The position numbers and the translations under genes were made by a program. This document shows positions 24,066 through 35,374 of a DNA stretch of 64,000 bases, piece by piece. Position 1 is the stretch's first letter. Each line of letters starts with the position of its first letter. The notes under the pieces are model-generated. The model searched no databases. It saw nothing but the letters and a program-made list of their open reading frames with translations, and was not told where the DNA came from. Where the stretch lies: assembly GCA_038087015.1 (NCBI GenBank), contig JASBNA010000003.1, positions 2,418,001 to 2,482,000 on the forward strand. The letters run 5' to 3'. Source of the stretch: Cerrena zonata. Its lineage: Eukaryota > Basidiomycota > Agaricomycetes > Polyporales > Cerrenaceae.

Positions 24066-26267
24066 CTACTGCGCCCAGGGGGATTGCAAAAGTTGCATCA
24101 AGTGCTGTGCCTCTTCAGCGTAATTCAAGGGAAGAATCTTCTGGATACCGTAGCGCCATTTGGTGTTATCCTGAGAAGGAATGATAGTAAGCCTCATGCG
24201 CATAGTGAACGAGGTCTAAACTCACGTTATAGGTCTCTTGCTTGACGCGACATGTGAAGTTGAACTGTTGCCCAATGGCTTCTTCGATCGTCTTGGTGAA
24301 TTTCGCCTCGTCGTTAAACTACATGATCGAGTTATAAAATCAGAGCAGCCCCAACAGGACTCAACAAAACAAGACAAACCTTGCTCTCCATCAGCTGGTT
24401 AGCAGGACGATGGAATATGATTTCCCCAACATCATTAAAGCCTTGGAACCAAGCTTGTTGGGTATAGTCGGCAACGGCCATGCTGATGATGTATCTAGAT
24501 GACGTTTCGGTGATGCTCTTACATCGGGTATGATATCGGAAACTCACCTGTACTCGGGCTTCTCGTGACTGCGCTCACACTTCTCACAGCGCCAGCCGTC
24601 ATGTTGTTCAAACACTTTCTTGTTGCAAGTGGGGCATGCTGGGTACGCCACATTCTCCTGCTTGATGTGCATGATCGTTCCACGGGTAGAGAAGTATACA
24701 GGTTTTTCGGACAAATCCTCTGTCGAGTGACTGAGGATATCCGTCACCTCAGCTAAGGACTTCATTTCTGCACGGTCAAAGTTCCCGCCGGCACCTCTAC
24801 CGGATCCAGATGCATTGGAGTGTGCCTGGAAGCTGGATTGATTGCCGCCAGCATCATACCACCCTCGAAGAGCATAGGCTTCTGGGATCTCAGGGTTAAC
24901 GGACAAGATACTCGAAGCCGACATCGACAACGATCGACCGTTGAAGTCATTGACTTTGACACCCTTGAACGCGACGACAGGTTCATTGGGTTCATTGTAC
25001 TGCTCTGCTTGTTTTCCCCAGAGAGTAAGGCGAACGCTAAACTCAGATTTATCCACGAGAGTGAGCTCGCGCTTTTGAGTCTTCGGAGAAGCTGATGAGC
25101 AAGGCGTCTAATAATAAAAAGAACACTGCCTTACCGGTCTACCAAACTTGGAAGTGAAGGAAGTCAGTTCGCCAGCGTCTTTGACCACACCAATGACGTC
25201 TATAACCCTAGTCAAAGTTTTGAATTATTGAATCAATGATCGAACGTACCACAAAGAGCATCCTTGGGAAGGTCGAATAAACCACCCAATTGCACGAAAT
25301 TATGGCGGATTACAGGCAGGTCCTGCACATCACGACACTATAAAACAAAAGTAAGTCACGGCCCGGGTACACAAGTGATCTTTACTTACCTCCTCAACCT
25401 CAGTATTCCGCTCGAAAGAAAGTTCGTACTCGTTGGCAACAGTGTTAAATTGCTTCTTCGCGAGAGAGACCTTAGCCTTAGAGATGTAGTACACTTTGTC
25501 AATCTCAAACTTCTCGTAGAGGTCGTCGACGGCGTTGTTGAAAGCAGTTCCGCGAATTTCACCCGAGTTGTCCATCAAAGTCACATTGAACAATTTGCCT
25601 TCCCCACGTTGGTTCGACCAGGTTCTGATATCGGATTTATGCGTAACACGAGCCTTGATAGTCCAATTGTTCTGATAGGGGCTGAGACCCTCGATTGGGA
25701 AGACGTTCTGGTGGTTAATCCCAGCACGATTACCCTGGCCTCGTAAAGGAGCAGGAGTAGCCGATGTTGATGCCGAGGGAGCTGGGGCAGGAGCAGGAGG
25801 GGCAGGGCTAGTTGTTGCCCGTGCCGCTGGGGTCTGTTGAGCTGAAGCACCTCCAGCTACTTCAGGCTTGCCGATCTTCTCAGTGGTCTTTACAATCACC
25901 TCCATGTTCATCACGATGAGAAGTCTTTTACGCACATTAGATGAAGGATGGAAAAGATACTAAACAATTCTAACCTCTTTTCCTGCACCGTATTGCAGGT
26001 AAATTGATTGATACGAACGATGGAGTTCTTTCCAAAGTGGCCGTCATCGATCATATAGTTAAGTTGAGTAGCAAGCATTGCTTGCAAGAAGTGTTCGCCA
26101 TCCGACACAATAACACGATATCTGTCTGCGTTGCTAGGACCAGGAGCACCCCCGACCTTTTTCACAGACAAGATCTGTAATATTGGTTTGGAGCTGAGAA
26201 GATCCTCGGATGTATCTTCAGGGTCTACGAGACGGAGAACGATGCCTGTTGATAGTTGGTCAGCCAT
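24066..26267 (-). CDS. RFA1: Replication protein A large subunit (RPA1)
   Basis: Single-stranded DNA-binding subunit of RPA, acting in replication, recombination and repair in the nucleus. Order of domains: N-terminal OB fold ([15 protein letters not shown] from 26267), Ala/Pro/Ser linker (about 25740-25870), DBD-A ([20 protein letters not shown], with [15 protein letters not shown]), DBD-B ([18 protein letters not shown]), and DBD-C with a zinc ribbon [12 protein letters not shown] (near 24570-24640). The C-terminus ends [12 protein letters not shown] at the stop 24066-24068. There are about eight exons. The length, a little over 600 residues, is normal for the family. The promoter carries two MCB boxes and ACCGTGACA, consistent with G1/S-timed expression. 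Confidence 0.96.
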
Positions 26268-26353
26268 TTCGACGTATATCGTAGAGATGATCGTGGTGGT
26301 TAGTGAAGAAAGACCTGTGAGACTTGGCTAATCCAGTCGCGTTGATAATGAGC

Positions 26354-26384
26354 ACGCGTCGTTGTGACGGTGTAACGAACGCGT
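26354..26384. promoter_or_regulatory. Two MCB (ACGCGT) boxes upstream of RPA1
   Basis: ACGCGT occurs at 26354-26359 and 26379-26384, about 87 and 112 bases upstream of the RPA1 start. In yeasts MBF binds this hexamer to drive S-phase genes, and replication genes are classic targets. The role here is inferred. Confidence 0.55.
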
Positions 26385-26509
26385 GACATTCTGTGACTGA
26401 CTCGCGTTGTGTACGTAATCAGGCGATTGTTAGTCAATTGTGACTCAACTGGTTCGTACCCAGCAGCTTGCCTGAAGTTCGCTGCGGTGATTAGCTGGAG
26501 ACGAGACCA

Positions 26510-26518
26510 ACCGTGACA
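26510..26518 (+). promoter_or_regulatory. ACCGTGACA motif upstream of RPA1
   Basis: Exact 9-mer shared with the HFM1/CKS1, CDC10 and F-box/WD40 promoters; 243 bases upstream of the RPA1 start. Confidence 0.3.
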
Positions 26519-27353
26519 TCCCTGGAGTACACTGTTACCTTAAGCGTTGACGTTTACTTCAAGTTACCGTCGGTGAATCTGTCAACTTCCGACGTCAGCA
26601 GATCGTCTATCCGGTGGGACGTGAATATCTTTTTATATCGATCCAATCCTTCAAATGAATGCTATTGACAAAAAGTTGCCCCATCTGTAGTTGCCCGGAC
26701 AAATTTCAATCAGCCGGTTCTTGGGAGAATCCGTTGTTCTCTACTTCTTAAGTTTAAAGCTTCTCACTTTCAGGGAGCATACTTAATCTGGACACCCAAG
26801 CATGTAGGTAATTAAAACATACCAGTGCATAAGCTTGACAGTTAGCTCTGATAAAGGAGGTCCTGAAACTTGGAAAACTGTAGGTTCATATAACAATAAC
26901 AGCTGGTTTAGAGTTGAACGCCGTAGGATATTACAAAAGCTGTTGTTAAGTGCATGCGGCTCCTGCACGTTCCGACTGTACTACCGGGGAATATATGACA
27001 ACCGACGGCATGTATTTATGCAGGCCCCACAGTTGAACATCCAAAATCTTGCCCTCTTGGTTGCTACTAAGACTGGTCGAACCCGAATTCCTCGCATAAT
27101 CGCCTCTGTTATAGCTGAATGACACTTCATTGGTACTTGGATCAAAATAAAATACATTCTCATTCTTGACGATAGGTTATGTCTAGATAATACAAGAAAG
27201 CAACAGGACCTGTATTATAGGCGCATTAGGTCTACAATTCATACCATACGAATCTATAGATCAGGTCTTTAAATAGTGAGTGATTCAACTTGACCATTAA
27301 TAATGTATATCGGCTCATTGTGAAATAGTTTTACGAATTCGCCACTACCTTGT
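26519..27353. other. Intergenic, upstream of RPA1 and 3' of IDO
   Basis: AT-rich, with stops in all frames apart from short unrecognised open frames (for example 26835-27122 plus). No repeat or RNA gene seen. Confidence 0.5.
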
Positions 27354-28808
27354 TCACAAGTCTGGCAACAACGTACGCCTAGTTGCATCACGTCCAGCTT
27401 TCAACAGACTCGCGACCTCGTTACCACCTGTCCCAATGGGGGATCCCTCCGCGGCTTGCTCGACAACAACAATGCCCGCACTTGCTGGTGGCGCAGTCCT
27501 GCGTTGCGTGATGATGTAGAGGGTCGCAATTTGCATATGGACGTCCCGAAGTTGCTTCAGAGAGGAGACAACAGCATTGTATGGTTCGCGAAGACTAGGT
27601 GTTGCTTCAGCGACCTGTCGTACGGTGCGCGGCACTGAACCAATACGAGTCAAGTAATCGCGGTGCGCTGCCGTCATGTAACGTCTCATGCGTTCCATGA
27701 AACCACGGTCTGCCTTCTTGTTTGCTTCGGATGGTGCTGGCGTGCGGTGGTGAACTAGTTTGTGATCGACATCAAGGAAAATGTCCAATGCATGCATAAC
27801 TGCACTTTGTCCCGCAGAAGGGCCATCGAGATCGAAGGAGGTATAGTTAGGGACTCCCTCGAAAACCCAGTTGGGTTGTCCGTTGGAGAGGGTTTTGGCT
27901 CCCACCCACCAAGGTCGAACGAGCCAGTAGAAGGAGTGAGGATCAACTTTAGAGCGAATGGATCGGAACGTCTCGGTGAGCTCCTCCACTGTTGTCTTTA
28001 ATCGAACGAGATCCCGAAGAATCTTTGCTTGCGAATTCTGATCCATTGGGTCAGCCAGGTTTCCAAAAGCTTCGATGACCTGAAGCATCTCTGCTCCCTT
28101 CAACTCCACAGCGGCGGACGCTTTGTAGAAATTGGCCTCCGTGTCGATCCCTGACAATAGGTTGGTGTATTCCATGTTATCAACGGTGAGAGGTTCGTCT
28201 GGGTTAATGAATTTCCAGTTCCATAGGACAGTATCCGTGAAAGTAAGAACTGGTGCGAATCCCAGATCTTTAGAGACTTCGGCCAGCGGGATTGCCAGTG
28301 ATCGCGGGATTATAATCAACTCGTCCTCGCTCGACGTCGGGTACGAGTGTGCATAGTAGTGCAAGATGAATGCAAGAACCATATGCGCCCTCTGTAACTG
28401 GCGGAGATCTGCGCGAAGACTATCGACTTTCAATAATGGCCACTATAGATGTGGTCGTTAGTTGTTGGCTTCACGTCCCTTATTATTTTGACCCAGACTT
28501 ACCGAGCGCACTCCTGCTCTCCATCTCTCGCTATCTGCACGTTTCGCCAACGCAGCTGGGCTTTGGTTCTCCGATAGACGGACTGCATCTGGAGCATTGG
28601 CGAGTGCTTCTTCCCAAATGGAGAATTCTGCGGGAAGGTGGGGAAGAGGCTTTGGAGGAAAGAAGGCGGTCTGTGGATTGACATCGAAATCCTGAGGGCG
28701 TGTTCCTCCTCGTGGTGTACCTCCATAAATCGCTCGCCCGATGGTGGGCATGTCGAATGTGGAGCGAGCACGATCCAATAGATGGATAGGTGACGGGATG
28801 ACGTTCAT
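27354..28808 (-). CDS. BNA2: Indoleamine 2,3-dioxygenase
   Basis: Heme enzyme that opens the indole ring of tryptophan to N-formylkynurenine, the first step of the kynurenine route to NAD. Family signatures: SFYWLVRPWWVGAKT (near 27930), the FEGVPNYTSF and DGPSAGQSAVMHALDIFL block (near 27800-27870), and RMRRYMTAAHRDYLTRI (near 27670), whose His is the likely proximal heme ligand. Two exons: 28503-28808 and 27354-28442, with a 60-base intron that keeps the frame. About 465 residues, normal for fungal IDO. No targeting peptide is obvious at the N-terminus (MNVIPSPIHLLDRARSTFDM), so it is probably cytosolic. The family call is firm; fungi often hold several IDO paralogues, so identity as the main NAD-pathway enzyme is inferred. 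Confidence 0.94.
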
Positions 28809-28926
28809 ATCGTTACTGTGTTGAGTAGAAGATGGAAGGCTAATGAAGTTGGATTGCTTGGTATGTTGTTGAGCTTCCTGAACCCGACTCTGTCTCTTAT
28901 ATGGATCCTACAGTTGAGACATCAGA

Positions 28927-29240
28927 CTAGCCGGAGAAGCCTGCCATACGACCGTAGGACAACCAGGCAACAGCAATTGCCCCAGCGGTTGCATTCAACA
29001 CCAGATCATTCGTGTGGACTCTTTGCCCGATTTGATCTCCAGAATCTGTGCCTCTGTGTTTCGTGTCCTTGAGTACTCTCGATCTATCATCAAGATGACT
29101 TGGCCGTTAAAAATTATGTTCCGTTTTCGTCACCTCCCGATGTCCCTTGACATCATGGAGATGAGTTGTAACCGACTTTCAAAGATTTCATATTCTTCAC
29201 CCTATCATCGATGGTACGAAGCTGGTCGGCCTTGAGACAT
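28927..29240 (-). CDS. Possible small single-pass membrane protein
   Basis: Unrecognised. On the minus strand, the frame read from about 29030 to the stop at 28927-28929 ends in HTNDLVLNATAGAIAVAWLS and YGRMAGFSG, a convincing hydrophobic helix with a short polar tail. Splicing three pieces keeps it open: ATG at 29240 (MSQGRPAS), an exon reading RLQLISMMSRDIGR, then RSRVLKDTKHRGTDSGDQIG and the helix. The product is about 80 residues. This resembles in shape the small inner-membrane proteins of mitochondria, but I cannot name a family. It lies 119 bases upstream of the IDO start, on the same strand. The exon model is tentative; the helix itself is seen directly. Confidence 0.35.
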
Positions 29241-29978
29241 ATGTGAATCGTGATAATTAAACCCTTTGTATGTATTCATCTTCGGCTGTCTCCCAGTTGT
29301 CATGTCTTGTCAAATCGAAGTTCGTTTTCCGTACAGTACTAGGTCAATAGGAGTAAGGCCTGGAGCTTGCAAGTGGGAAACTAATACATATGTCCGCACT
29401 CTCTGGTTTCTCTCGATAGCGCTAAATGATCAGATGCCGCACAGGTTACCCTGGTGCGCTCGGTCTGAACAGCGAGATTTTAAGCAGTTCAGCTATGCTG
29501 AGCTGGTCCATGCTATGCATCAAAACCCTACGGAAAAACAACGTTAGTGCACTGTGTGATCGTTTTTGGGAATCCTTGTTTTCTCCCGACTGTTATTTCG
29601 CGATATACGACGAGCTATGGACTCGAGGCTCCTGCAATTCGCAACGAAGAGATATCCAACGGGCTGTGTGTTCTCCATTATTGTCAACACAGTCTCAAAC
29701 ATCCACAACGGGAAACAAAACGACACAGCCACACCTTTCACGGTGACCTGGCTTGACTCACCCGTAGGGTCCGGCGTCACTGTGCCCGTCCGACGGTCTT
29801 AATAGTGGTTGAAACCAATGGGCAATGTAACTCTAAAGCGCACAATACTTAGTAATTGAGATAAAGATAAACCTCAACTATACAGGCATACTTGATAGAT
29901 GGACAGATGTCAAAGGACTACGATAGTGACAGTAACAAACGTCTATACCATGTAACAACTACTGTAGCTAAGCATCGA
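29241..29978. other. Intergenic, no recognised gene
   Basis: Overlapping short open frames occur on both strands around 29544-29800. None has a recognisable motif or adjacent splice structure. Confidence 0.45.
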
Positions 29979-31886
29979 TCATCGGACCCATGACAGATAC
30001 TTCAGACCACTCGTTTCGCTCTGGCTCTCCTTGCATTTGCGAGATATAACCTCATGAATCTTCTCCTTGATTCCATTCTTGTCATTGCGCAGGTCGGAGA
30101 ACTTTTTAATCATCTCTGGAAGGGTGATCTGAGTGGAGCCACTGCTGTGATGGCTGCCCACAACCATTTGGCGGATCTCCTTCTCAGTTGGAAGAGCCCA
30201 CCGCATGGGGTGTGGGAGTTTATGATCGTTGGGAAGGACATCTTCGAATGTGCTGAGCGTTGGTACGTTCCCATGCTCAGGTGTATATTTTTTGAAGAAC
30301 TTCTCGACAACCTCGGATTGCGAAACGTCTGCCAAGCTGGACGGTGCCCAATTTGGTCTTCCATTCTTGATCTTTTCTACAAGCACAGCTGTTACGCCAG
30401 TAACAAAATCGGGGGTTTCTCCGTTCTGCGGATTACAAAAATGGCCGTGAGTAGCTGGAACAAAATGGGTTGAAATGCTAGGGTACATACGCAAATAGCA
30501 GTTGCAAAGTTCAATTCCATCTGTAGGGCTTCTCGGAGCGATAGATGCTTTCCACGACGAATCGCGGTCAAAGCAATCCTCAAGCTGGTTGGACTTCGCA
30601 AGTTCAATGCATCAAGGGTCTTCTGAGCCCACTCCTTAACATCCTCCGATTGATGTTTTTGTGCTATAGCCTCAAGGTCCTCAATGATACTTTCGACTTT
30701 ATCATGTCGGAAGGCAAAGTCCAACGCTGAGCGCTTGGCACCGACTAACGTAGATGAAGGCTCATCTGGCTCCCTTTCCGAGTAATGCTCCTCAATGAGG
30801 CTATCAACATGCGTGAATGTCGGATTGTCTAGGCCATTCAGCTTTTCCAATAGACCGGGTAGGCGTCGTGATGGAACGAAATGCGTCGCAAGTCCAGATT
30901 CACTACCAGATAATTGCGTAAATAGGTCTTCTTTAATTAAGAGGAAGGTATACTTACAAGACCGCCCTGCCCCGAATGTCTTCTCCGGTGAGACCGAGGT
31001 AAGTTCCAAGTTCGCCATCAACCCGAGATAGGAAATGACTCGCCCCAACATCGGGCGCATACCCTATCTTTGTTTCCGGCATTGCATACACAGTTTTCTC
31101 TGTTGCGATTCGGAACGGTGCGTTGAGAGATAATCCGACTCCTCCGCCCACTGTTAAGATACATTTTAGAACGTGTCTATCATTTTTTAATTTTGACCAA
31201 AACGCACTGGTGATACCATCCATAATAGCAATGTAGGGTTTCCCAACTGCCGCCAAAAGATAGTCCAATTCAAATCTATGTGATTGATTAATGGAAGTCA
31301 GAAATGGAAATTGCACCGACATACTCTCGGTGGAAGAATTCAATGGCTTTAGGTCTTGTATCAGGATTGCTGGCATGTCTTGCAACAGCTGTAACACATA
31401 TTAGAGAATATTGCATAACAAAGAATTAGACTCACTAGCGACGTCACCTCCTGCGCAGAAACCACGACCCTTACCAGTACCAACTAATACTTTGCCCAAA
31501 TCTGAACGAATGAAATCCTAGTAAAACAATGAGTCATTTAATGAGTAATAGACATATTTCATTAAAAAAAAGCACATACTTCAACGTAAGGGCGAAGTAG
31601 ATTCAGCATAGGTTCGTTCAAAGCATTCAATTGCTTCTCTCGGTTCAGGGTGTACTTCCTAACATTCCCAACAGATTCAAATAGCACTAGGTCCTATAAT
31701 TAAATGTTAGCTACATTCAATGGAAGGCATCGGAGTTTTGATACTCACCTCGTCTCCGACGTCAATGGTACTTGAACGCGAAGGTGCTGGGTTGGATGTG
31801 GATGCCATGTGTCGTGAAATTGCCTGTACTCTGTGCACTGCTGTAAGTCCAGGCCTGGACATTCTTCCGACGTTCCTTGCGAACAT
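29979..31886 (-). CDS. EHD3: 3-hydroxyisobutyryl-CoA hydrolase, mitochondrial
   Basis: Crotonase-fold thioesterase of valine breakdown. The N-terminus ([20 protein letters not shown]) is rich in Arg and Ser and lacks acids, a typical mitochondrial presequence. The catalytic domain shows [27 protein letters not shown] (oxyanion hole, about 31440-31480), MDGITMGGGVGLS (joined across an intron at about 31151-31211), [20 protein letters not shown], and a conserved Glu/Asp stretch in YLGLTGEDI. The C-terminal hydrolase extension ([13 protein letters not shown], then [11 protein letters not shown]) separates it from plain enoyl-CoA hydratases. The stop is at 29979-29981. About seven exons and about 500 residues, usual for the family. 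It faces the tubulin cofactor E gene across a 212-base divergent promoter. Confidence 0.93.
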
Positions 31887-32098
31887 AAAGGAAAAGAGAC
31901 AGGGATGAAGATAACTAGATAACCAAACAATGAACGGAAGTCGGCACTCCGAGTGGAGGTGGATGTCAGTGAGTGGCGATCACGCTACCCTGAGCGTGCT
32001 TGCCCGTATTAGGCGCTTATTTTCTCCCCACCTTGGTTCTCTCCTACACTACTTTACATTATACCGACTTTCATTTCGAGGAGCCATTTCATCGTTCT

Positions 32099-34507
32099 AT
32101 GGCCGCGGTAATTAATCCTGAGCTCGGTCGCCGTATCAACTATGCTGGGAATATAGGTACAATCAAATACACGGGACCCGTGGACGGAACGAAGGGTTTG
32201 TGGTTCGGGGTGGAGTGGGACGACCCATCCAGAGGCAAACACAGCGGAATGAAGGATGGCAAACAATATTTTCCCTGCATGTAAGACCCGTCTTACGCTA
32301 GTTGGCAGTCTTTGTATTCTACTTCCCGTTTGCCCTATCTTTATCCCAGTGTGCCCAATTCAGGGAGTTTCATCCGGGCGACTGCAAACATCTCGTACGG
32401 TGTCTCTTTCTTGGCGGCATTATCAGAAAAATACAACGAGATCCCGCGGAACTCTGCGGGCAGGGAAATTGTCACTCTCGGGTCATCCAATGGCGCCATT
32501 GAAGTAGAAGCCGTTGGTTTGGATAAGATTCGCGCCAAGCTGTCAAGGCTAGACACTTTGCGTGAGGTCAGTCTAGATAATAAAGATGTTGCATCTGCAG
32601 ACAATCCAGGTAGTATCGGTAAAACATGTCCCGGTGAGTTATGAAAGTACAGGAGTCACTGTATTTCTCCGTCCATAGTGACATGGATCACCGGAACACA
32701 CTATGATGTATTTACTGACGATCATTCTACTCCCGCAGGCGTCCGTGGTCTTGACCTGACCAAGAATTTGCTCCCATCATGGGAGGTGGTAGCCATGATT
32801 GCTACAGAGCTCGATCAACTTGAGCGACTCGCCTTGAAGTAAGCTGATTTTGATTTACACGTGTTCGATTATTTCTCACTCGATCTCAAACTTAATTCAT
32901 TGTTTTGCAACTGTTTAGTCAGAATCGTCTTATAGCAGCCATGAATACTGCGGTCATGTCAAATGCTTTCCGCAAGCTGCGCGAGGTGCAACTGAATGAT
33001 ACTTTAATCAGCTGGTATGAGTTTCGAACTGTCGCCGCCTTCATGCCTATGCTCGGGTATGTCGAAATAGGGTACAATCGCTTGAAGACACTGGAGATCC
33101 CCCACACACCATCAGCAGATTTACCACAGCACCCAAGCATTCACACAATCAATTTCGATAGTAATGAACTTTTCTCCTGGACTGAGATTTGCGACAGTCT
33201 ACGGCCGTTACCCGCGTGCGTGGGTCCCTATGTTGTCATTGAAAGGCAGAGAGAAATGGTTAATCTCAGTTCGCATCAGGCTAGAGCGATTGCTTCTATC
33301 ATCGAACAAAATTGAAAGGATCGAGCCGATCTCAAATTCAGACACCTCCTCACTCCGCAATCTCAAACACTTGGCTTTATCATGCAACGCTTTAGCAAAC
33401 TGGGCCGACCTTGATGGTCTCGTCCACTGGTGCCCCAACCTCGAATCGTTGAAGCTGACCGGAAACCCCGTCGTGGAAGGTAATGATCCCTTACCCATCA
33501 CTCCCCGTGTCCTTCTTTCACCGAAACTCCTCATCACTCTCCTTATTAACCCCAATGATCAGACACCCAACCTGGCAAGAATACACGACAATTGACTATC
33601 GCCAGAATCCCCAGTATACGGACGCTGGATGCCGCCGCGGTAAGTGAACCTGAAACCTCCACGATCAGGGCATTGCCACCTAACTCAACAATCTCGATGG
33701 ATACGGAAACTCCTGTAATCACAAACTTTCGTTCATAAACGATCAAGATCTCATCGAGGGAACGTACCGATAGCGAACTTTATTACCTCTCATACATCAC
33801 CAAACACGGCCCCCTGGATGAGAGCGCCAGATGCATCGAACATCCGCGGTGGAAAGAGCTATGCCAAAGTAAGTATATTTTGTATTCTATTGCATTCTTA
33901 TACATTTCGCCATCCCTCCCCTCCATACTCAGAACTTACGCTGATACCACTTTGTTTCATGGCAATCTCTGACCGTTGCCTTACCTGCTCATCATCATTT
34001 TCTTCTGTGCTCTAGAGTACGGACGGCCAGACGAACAAGCGACATCTTCACAAAAGAAGCGCGACACCCTTGGGAACCGTCTTCTCGGTATGTCAGAACT
34101 CTCACCCTTTTTGACCGTCTTCTAGCTCTCTGTGTATCTGCTTCGCATTTCTTGAGGGCGAGAGTTGTCTCCGGAGTGCGCTCACACCTCAACACATCAC
34201 AGACATCAAGATCTTTCGAAGTGTCCGATCGAGTTCCTCCGCTATTCATTCCTCTACCAACCATTCCGAGCTTCCCCTTACTGAACCTATGACTCTCCGT
34301 GTGCTGCCTACCATGACCATGCGCCCCTTTCGTCTTAAAGTGACGAAATCTTACAAACTCCCGAGATCTGCCCAGAATTCGTTCAAATTGTGGCTGAAGA
34401 TGCCCCACGGGGCCCTAGCGGAACTCCCTGCCGATGACGACTCTCATGATTTGGCTTGGTGGGGAATCGAGAGCGACTCAGAGCTTATCCTGGAGGAAGG
34501 GGAATAG
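32099..34507 (+). CDS. PAC2: Tubulin-folding cofactor E (TBCE)
   Basis: Chaperone that binds alpha-tubulin and helps form or split the tubulin dimer. Three domains are visible in order: an N-terminal CAP-Gly domain (INYAGNIGTIKYTGPV, WDDPSRGKHSG, then VPNSGSFIR across the 32281-32349 intron), leucine-rich repeats (LERLLLSSNKIERIEP, LKHLALSCNALANW, LESLKLTGNPVVE) closing with ARIPSIRTLDAAA and RTDSELYYLSYITKHGP, and a C-terminal ubiquitin-like domain ending DLAWWGIESDSELILEEGE at 34507. The best frame through 33200-33300 removes the intron from GTGCGT at 33219 to CAG just before CTAGAGCGATTG. Two more introns cover about 33480-33562 and 33641-33750. About nine exons, roughly 540 residues, close to the family norm. 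Confidence 0.94.
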
Positions 34508-35374
34508 CGTATAAGACTTGGCGAGTTGGTGTCGGTAATGGGCAAAAACTTTAACCACGCGAAGGAAGATCTAAAATGGAAGAATGAATGTTGTATTTCG
34601 TGTACGGTCATACAGCGTTATGCACAATACAACAACAGCCACTAGTATATATACAGGAACGCGCTTGTCCCATCACAGCCGGCGGCGTGGAAGAAAGGGT
34701 CCAATGAAAGGCAACTTCCAGTTCGTGAGAGGATAATCCTCCCAGTATAGCAAAAGCATCAATCAAATCGCCAGAGAAGACGTAACTTGAGGCGTGGAAC
34801 CCTGAGGTCGGTGATTGGGAGAAACAGTCCCGAATACCACCCGATGGTTGTTGACGAGCTCATACGACTTGCTTCGCCACGATCCTTAGTCGTGAGTTGA
34901 AACCGGGAGACACTATTACGGAGGCCACTCTTAATGGTCTTGTTGGGCGAATTGTCCGGTTGGTATACTGAATGTTGTTGGTTGGATTGATGGTCCTACC
35001 TGGAGTAATAGGCCCCGTGGTAGTCGGGAGAATCGATATCCTGCCTTATGGGCCCCATGGGAATCCAAGCCAAAGAATGGTATGCGAAAGCGATAATAAC
35101 CGATCGAGCAAATAAAACGACTCCTTTTTTGGTACAACAGCGATCATGGCCAGCAAGCAAGCAACCAGCAACCAACTAAATCCAAGAGGAAGCATGATGT
35201 CCACCCACAACGATGATTTTTCTTTTCTTTTTCGACCACCATACGCGGTCCTGGGTGTGAGCATTGGACAAAAGGAAAGAGACAGATAGTCCTGTAACCT
35301 GGAGAAGAAACCCCGAACAGAGATTATTTCATCGCGTGTGCCCTCGTACGGCCTGCAGCCCATCAAACAAAAAA
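34508..35374. other. 3' regions between TBCE and SR protein
   Basis: Convergent 3' ends of two genes. Minus-strand open frames at 34931-35137 and 35046-35378 are short and unrecognised. No RNA gene seen. Confidence 0.5.

Noticed and set aside
27354..31886. IDO and 3-hydroxyisobutyryl-CoA hydrolase as a catabolic gene cluster
   Set aside because: They belong to different pathways (tryptophan versus valine), are separated by 1.2 kb and show no shared regulatory element.
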